In this document: positions 60,201 to 64,000 of the stretch, piece after piece | Position numbering within the stretch: the stretch's first letter is position 1 | Layout of the letters: each line of letters begins with the position of its first letter | NCBI RefSeq assembly: GCF_900215295.1 | Contig: NZ_OCMF01000002.1 | Coordinates: 310,001 to 374,000, forward strand | Reading direction: 5' to 3' | DNA: 64,000 nt | DNA from: Salinimicrobium sediminis | Lineage (GTDB): Bacteria > Bacteroidota > Bacteroidia > Flavobacteriales > Flavobacteriaceae | Notes under the pieces: generated by a model | What the model saw: only the letters and a program-made list of their open reading frames with translations | Databases searched by the model: none | Told to the model about the DNA's origin: nothing | Translations under genes and position numbers: made by a program

Positions 60201-60928
60201 AATTTTCCTCCGTGTAGACCGTTGGTGTAAAGAGGGTGGTGAATAACGAAAATAACCGTCTTGGTCTGATTTTTCTTTAGTTCACTATCTATCTCCTGAA
60301 AAAATGCTTCCCGGGTTTTAATTTCGGCGCAATCGTCATTGATCTTTGGATTATCATCCCAATCTTCAAGAAACCATTGGGAGTCGGCTACCAACACCTG
60401 GATCTTATCACTCACTTCAATAGAAGCCAACCCGCATCCCGGTTCTGGATAGAAGACGTTATCCTGTTTTAGCTTTTCGCGCAGGTAATCGGCCTGGCGT
60501 TTAAGTCCCGGAAGTCCCTGTGCATACCAGTCATGATTCCCGGCTACGAAAAATAAATTACCATCATAATTTTCGACGGCATCAATTTGAGCATCAAGCC
60601 TGTATTCCATGAGTTCCCTTTCCGGGTGATCTTCAGCGACCAGGCCGGCAGGGTAAACGTTGTCTCCCAGGAAAATGGTGTAATTGCCTATTTGCTTTAC
60701 TGAATCAATATATGTTTTGAAAGCCAGGAGCGCTTCTGATGATCCCCCCGGAGGAGAATATCCGCCATCACCTAATAAATAGAAGGATTTCTCAATATTC
60801 TTATCCTGGGGATACCCAAAGTCCTGAGTGGGTTCTCCATTAGCATATTTCACCTGATTAATTTTGGGGGAACAGCCTGTAAATACTGCAAATAAAGCTA
60901 GTGTTAGAAATATGTTATTTTTTTTCAT
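57206..60928 (-). CDS. Calcineurin-like phosphoesterase fused to an outer-membrane barrel (lipoprotein)
   Basis: A 1240-residue protein with a lipoprotein signal (LFAVFTGC). The metallophosphoesterase domain (about 50-360) has FLGDNVYP, GNHDWY, VIHHPLY and ASGHDHSLQY. A middle region (about 480-880) follows, with RPEEGWKDHETFGSPNHDIE and KPIPRDRDQVFSNFDGAFF. The C-terminal 300 residues are an Omp85/surface-antigen-like barrel (RGYREQRFIGESAFAWGNDL) ending in aromatic FSIGVNF. The family is common in Bacteroidota but its substrate is unknown. The barrel predicts outer-membrane location with the phosphoesterase in the periplasm or outside. Confidence 0.85.
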   Translation of the reverse strand: MKKNNIFLTLALFAVFTGCSPKINQVKYANGEPTQDFGYPQDKNIEKSFYLLGDGGYSPPGGSSEALLAFKTYIDSVKQIGNYTIFLGDNVYPAGLVAEDHPERELMEYRLDAQIDAVENYDGNLFFVAGNHDWYAQGLPGLKRQADYLREKLKQDNVFYPEPGCGLASIEVSDKIQVLVADSQWFLEDWDDNPKINDDCAEIKTREAFFQEIDSELKKNQTKTVIFVIHHPLYTNGLHGGKFALNNHLFPTQRKLPLPILGTIANFLRTTGGVTSTDLQNERYKAMRKRIETIAGRWGNVIFASGHDHSLQYIEHEDIKQIVSGSASKASYVGLRNDGLFAYSGQGFATVDVFEDGSSWVSFYGSEDKTPKLLYQKEVIKAPVPFNTDTLTTAFPSTVYASVYEPRDTTVSEVYESIWGDRYRDLYGTLVEAPVAVLDTLYGGLTVERAGGGHQTRSLRLKDKEGRDYNMRALEKSAVQFLQTVAYKDTPVETKFENTLAEDIIRDFYTSAHPYAFLAIPTLSKAAGIFHTNPQVFYVPKQKALGDYNREYGDELYMIVERPEEGWKDHETFGSPNHDIESTSGVFERLRRDEKYKLDEPEYIKARMFDMLVGDWDRHEDQWRWAEFEDEEGNHLFKPIPRDRDQVFSNFDGAFFNTLRGLTGFANQFAVYSDNINNIEWFNSAAVGLDRSLIQNVGREEWLQQAKFLQEQITDEVIEEAFSKLPKETMGESTDKIISSLKGRRDNLVDIASRYYDYFAKVAIISATDKDDYLDIQRLPEGKTRVAVHRIKDGEKADVVSDKTYDWNYTKEMWIYGLDDDDIFEVAGNGPANIRIRIIGGQNNDIYRIKNGKNIKVYDHKSLPNTVEINDGADFNFTDKYDVNVFDKDRRIYTTSAILPAVGYNPDDGFQVGISGNYTTYGFRRNPFTAQHRIRGGYYFATQSFDLSYQGEFAHVFGDFNLLIGAHFTNPSYTRNFFGIGNETVNPEEELGKDYNRVRISRIGGETGINKKTPFGRYYELMASFEGVQIEDTPDRLISEAFPENAEIFDRQYFAGLEGLFRYESYDDILNPTNGLKFEFVAGGKMNTAETDKIYAYFNPFLEFYRAVVRNRKLVLHSRFNAEILMGDDFEFYQAASLGGLESLRGYREQRFIGESAFAWGNDLRYSFNEFKTSFLPFQVGIFAGYDVGRVWLDGEDSNQWHDNYGGGFWITGADAVSAKFNLFTGGEKPRVSFSIGVNF

Positions 60929-60984
60929 GCAAAATTTGTAGGGGTATTTTTTTGTAATTTGGCGTTAAATCTAATTTCTACTAA

Positions 60985-62175
60985 ATGACACCTCTTGTTG
61001 AGAAAACAGCAAATTTTGTTCAGGACTTATTCACTAAAGAACTTCCCAATACATTCATCTACCACAATTATAAACATACTCAGAGGGTAGTTAAAAGTAG
61101 TAAAGAATTAATTGAAAAATCTCAAATTAGTGTTAAACAGGAAGAGGCGCTCCTGCTTGCCGCATGGCTTCATGACACCGGCTATACCAGAAAATACGCA
61201 GGCCATGAAGAAGAAAGCGTGGAAATAGCAAAGGAGTGGTTACAGCAAAATGACGCCGATGCAGAAACTATTGAAACTGTTTCCCGTTGTATCCTTGCGA
61301 CTCGTATGCATGCTGAACCCAGGGATATTTTGGAAGAAATCATTAAGGATGCCGATACCTCACATTTAGCTAAAGATTACTTTGAAGAAACCAGTGAATT
61401 CCTGCGCCAGGAACTCAAGCTATTAAAGATCAAGAACTTTAGTGATAGAGAATGGATCAAGCAGAATATCGACCTATTTACTACTAAACACGAATTCTAC
61501 ACAGATTACGCGCGGCAAAACTGGAAGGAACAAAAGGATAAGAACCTATATGAACTGCTGGAAGCTCAAGGAAAAGCAAGAAAAAAACTGGCCAAAGAAG
61601 AAGCAAAGGCAAGGTTAAAGGTTAAATATAAAGACAAGAGTCCGGACCGGGGAATACAAACCCTATTTAGGGTGACCATGAGAAACCATCTTAAACTCAG
61701 TGATATTGCCGATACTAAAGCAAACATCCTGCTTTCTGTAAATGCAATTATAATTTCTCTGGCCATCTCCAATTTGATCCCCGACCTTACTGCTCCGGTA
61801 GACGCGGGAACTACCGTAATGATCCCCACTTTTATTCTCATGATCTTTAGTGTGGCTTCTATCATTGGGGCAATAATGTCCACAAGACCAAATGTAACTT
61901 CAGGAGAATTTACGAAAGAACAGGTCAAAAACGGGGACGTGAATGTGCTTTTTTTCGGTAATTTTCACAGAATGCCTTATGATCAGTTTGAGTGGGCCAT
62001 GCATGAGATCCTCAATAACCGGACAGATGTCTATGAATCTCTGATGAAAGATCTTTACATGCTGGGAATCGTCCTTAACCGGAAATATTATCTTCTAAGA
62101 ATTACCTATACGGTCTTCATGATAGGAATTATCCTCAGTGTCCTGAGCTTTATTGTTACTTACTATCTGGTCTAA
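60985..62175 (+). CDS. HD-domain protein with C-terminal Pycsar-effector-like membrane domain
   Basis: A 396-residue protein. The N-terminal HD phosphohydrolase has H31, H63-D64 (WLHDTGYTRKYAGHEE), H109 and D122. A coiled, lysine-rich linker (about 195-220) follows. A C-terminal domain (about 225-396) has MRNHLKLSDIADTKANILLS, then three to four helices, matching the PycTM type used by effectors of Pycsar phage defence. No pyrimidine cyclase gene is adjacent, so it is not a complete Pycsar locus. HD-PycTM proteins also occur as stand-alone chromosomal genes in Flavobacteriia. Its 3' end overlaps the convergent GAF gene by 81 bp. Confidence 0.82.
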   Translation: MTPLVEKTANFVQDLFTKELPNTFIYHNYKHTQRVVKSSKELIEKSQISVKQEEALLLAAWLHDTGYTRKYAGHEEESVEIAKEWLQQNDADAETIETVSRCILATRMHAEPRDILEEIIKDADTSHLAKDYFEETSEFLRQELKLLKIKNFSDREWIKQNIDLFTTKHEFYTDYARQNWKEQKDKNLYELLEAQGKARKKLAKEEAKARLKVKYKDKSPDRGIQTLFRVTMRNHLKLSDIADTKANILLSVNAIIISLAISNLIPDLTAPVDAGTTVMIPTFILMIFSVASIIGAIMSTRPNVTSGEFTKEQVKNGDVNVLFFGNFHRMPYDQFEWAMHEILNNRTDVYESLMKDLYMLGIVLNRKYYLLRITYTVFMIGIILSVLSFIVTYYLV

Positions 62176-64000
62176 GACCTTTTCAAGATCTTCATAAGTG
62201 AAAATTTGTTCTGAGTGGTTTTCATCTTCGAGATGGTAAAGGATATTTACCCTTATCGCTTTAAGACCTATTACTCCCTGAACATCTTCCAATTCAAGTA
62301 ATTCCACCTGGTCACCCAGGTATTTTTTAGCCTGCAAATATTTAATGTAGCGAAGGTACTCCCGCTCATCCCTCCTGTTGGAATAAATTATAGCAATTTT
62401 TCCCTTTTGAGTAATACGCTCTTCAGAACCTTTTACATTGGCCTTATCAATTCTTTTTTTGATGATCTCATACCTTGCATTATAAGTTCCATCAACATCG
62501 AATTGCTTTTCATCCATTCTGTATCTTATGGAAAGGGTACTGTTGTACACCAAAATAAGAGAAGCAGCCTCTAGTTTTAAAGGCATATTTTCCTGTATCT
62601 GATAGAACCTGTTTTCCATTTCGCACATGGTGGTGAGCTGCCATAATCGTAGGTTAAAAAGATAAACTTCATCAAAAGGCTTAATTCTACTATTTGTCAG
62701 CGATGCTCCAATATATATATTGTGCTCTACTCCGTCTGTCTTATATCTTTCAAAATAATGAGGATATATCTTTTGGGCATCCACCTGTTTTCGGTCGATA
62801 TACCTGGCCATGGTACGATTGATCTGCTGCACCGCTTCATCATAATTCTTACGATGATTATAGATGATCCCGGTTTCTGAATTAATGTTCTTTCTGTAAT
62901 CAGAAACCATATTTTTAAGCTGCGGAGTCTGCTTTTCAATGTGGTTCATTACAGGCTCGATTTCCCTCTGAAGCAGATTAAATACCTTTTGCTCACTTGA
63001 AGCATTAAGATTTTCTGAAAGCTCCTCTACAAATTCAGCTATTCTGAATTCTACCTGCTCATAAATGTTGAGCTTTTCGACTTCTTTAGCTTCACAGATG
63101 ATCTTATTGATCTCTTGCAGTTGATCCAGAAGATCCTGCTGAATAGCTTCATTTCGTGCTTCCGAAGAAGCTACGATATCAATTTCACCATAAAGCGGAA
63201 AAACGTCAGGAAAAGTAATGTCTTTAAAGGATGCCAAACCATCCTCATCAAGATCCTTGATGAATTTCCTTGCTTCCTTCTCAAAGATCCAGAGCACGCT
63301 GGGATGAATCGAAGTACATTCGCTCTGGATCACAGCTTTGACCCTGTTTTCAAATTCTGTCCTGCTACGTTCTACTGCAGTTACAATAAAAGGAAGAATG
63401 TCCTCAAGTTTAGTAGCGTTAACACTGTTAAGCACATTCTTTTGATAGGAGATCAATTCCAGAACTCCCAGTAAAGTATCATTTTTGGCAATTGGAGCAA
63501 TGATGGCACTTTTTGCATTTTCAGCTTTTAAAGAATCAGCTAAAAAATTGGTGGCAGTGTTCTTAGCAAAAAGATCCACATTTGGTATACTAAGGTTATG
63601 ATGGTTGACCACCAGTTTTTGATAAGCATCTTCATCAAGAGCAGCCCGGCAGTCGATTTGCTTTTCGTTTCTCAACATGAAGCTGGGGGCCCTGTTGCCC
63701 ATCATTTTTTCAAACGTGGAATCCTGCTCATTGTACATAGTGAACCCCACCCGTAACTTCGGAATCTGATAAATAGATTTGAAAATTTCTTCAAATTTCT
63801 CCATTTCCTCCCTTCCGGAAGTATTTTGCTGTAAAAGCGTGGTCTTTAGATCTGAAATAGCATCATCAACAGTGACATCTGTAAGAGAAATAATAGTAAA
63901 ACCTTTGAAGATCCAACTTTTTCGTGGGAATTTTTCTTTCCACAGCTTTACATCCTCTATATTCTGAATAAGAAGGTCAACATCCTTTTCGGTAATTTCC
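62095..64000 (-). CDS. GAF-domain protein (5' end off window)
   Basis: The frame stays open from the TAG at 62095 to the window edge (at least 634 codons), so its start lies beyond 64000; an internal ATG at 63804 is not the true start because the frame upstream (EITEKDVDLLIQNIEDVKLW and on) is protein-like. A GAF-like domain covers the region with SAIIAPIAKNDTLLGVLELI. Its long C-terminal half is alpha-helical and unassigned. Ligand and role unknown. Its last 27 codons lie antisense to the HD-PycTM gene. Confidence 0.8.
   Translation of the reverse strand, partial: EITEKDVDLLIQNIEDVKLWKEKFPRKSWIFKGFTIISLTDVTVDDAISDLKTTLLQQNTSGREEMEKFEEIFKSIYQIPKLRVGFTMYNEQDSTFEKMMGNRAPSFMLRNEKQIDCRAALDEDAYQKLVVNHHNLSIPNVDLFAKNTATNFLADSLKAENAKSAIIAPIAKNDTLLGVLELISYQKNVLNSVNATKLEDILPFIVTAVERSRTEFENRVKAVIQSECTSIHPSVLWIFEKEARKFIKDLDEDGLASFKDITFPDVFPLYGEIDIVASSEARNEAIQQDLLDQLQEINKIICEAKEVEKLNIYEQVEFRIAEFVEELSENLNASSEQKVFNLLQREIEPVMNHIEKQTPQLKNMVSDYRKNINSETGIIYNHRKNYDEAVQQINRTMARYIDRKQVDAQKIYPHYFERYKTDGVEHNIYIGASLTNSRIKPFDEVYLFNLRLWQLTTMCEMENRFYQIQENMPLKLEAASLILVYNSTLSIRYRMDEKQFDVDGTYNARYEIIKKRIDKANVKGSEERITQKGKIAIIYSNRRDEREYLRYIKYLQAKKYLGDQVELLELEDVQGVIGLKAIRVNILYHLEDENHSEQIFTYEDLEKVLDQIVSNNKAQDTEDNSYHEDRIGNS

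Noticed and set aside
60985-62175. Complete Pycsar defence system
   Set aside because: No pyrimidine cyclase gene is adjacent; neighbours are a phosphoesterase-barrel protein and a GAF protein.

Overview
This 64 kb window is chromosomal DNA of a Bacteroidota, most likely a marine Flavobacteriaceae. The support is AT-rich sequence, few Shine-Dalgarno sites, recurrent TAnnTTTG -7 promoter boxes upstream of transcription units, and typical Flavobacteriia housekeeping families at the right end. Nearly the first 54 kb is one surface/extracellular polysaccharide locus read mostly on the minus strand (right to left). It is headed on the right by a LacI-type regulator and ends on the left in the Wza/Wzc-like export genes.

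Layout by coordinate. 1-7.5 kb: a Wzc-like chain-length/kinase protein (cut by the window edge), a Wza-like lipoprotein, and a Pgl-like set (C6/4,6-dehydratase, aminotransferase, acetyltransferase, phosphoglycosyltransferase, GT4) that should make and load the first sugar, probably a 2,4-diamino-2,4,6-trideoxyhexose. 7.5-8.8 kb: a lipoprotein made of four ~92-residue repeats, as its own transcription unit. 9.0-10.7 kb: a small plus-strand acetyltransferase/GT2 island preceded by a gene remnant. 10.7-28 kb: glycosyltransferases, an AsnB-type amidotransferase, two deacetylases, two GNAT-like proteins, a Wzy-like membrane protein and a Wzx flippase, with clear local duplication. 27.9-33.4 kb: a complete-looking CDP-3,6-dideoxyhexose (ascarylose-type) pathway. 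33.5-39.5 kb: a UDP-uronate epimerase, a sulfotransferase and a full sulfate-activation cassette (cysN, cysD, cysC, DUF2061, cysQ). 39.7-44.4 kb: aminotransferase, second flippase and two fucosyltransferase-like genes. 44.4-49.3 kb: a second, diverged sulfate-activation cassette with a decayed third cysN end, a nonsense-mutated cysQ and an inserted small gene. 49.4-53.7 kb: UDP-glucose, UDP-HexNAc dehydrogenases and a TviC-like epimerase for uronic acids. 53.8-64 kb: regulator and unrelated genes (Dps, MscS, a phosphoesterase-barrel lipoprotein, an HD-PycTM protein, a GAF protein).

Together the genes predict an acidic, sulfated polysaccharide containing uronic acids, a 3,6-dideoxyhexose and probably fucose, exported by a Wzx/Wzy/Wza/Wzc route. 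The most unusual structural signal is non-coding. Degenerate 7-8 bp tandem arrays (GTTAATTCG-like and CTCC-rich) sit in many gaps, and two unrelated small genes (a GxxExxY protein and a four-helix-bundle protein of the 23S rRNA intervening-sequence family) are each enclosed by perfect inverted repeats of 15 and 17 bp. One interrupts a cysD-cysN pair that is uninterrupted in the other cassette. No transposase, CRISPR, tRNA or rRNA was recognised.
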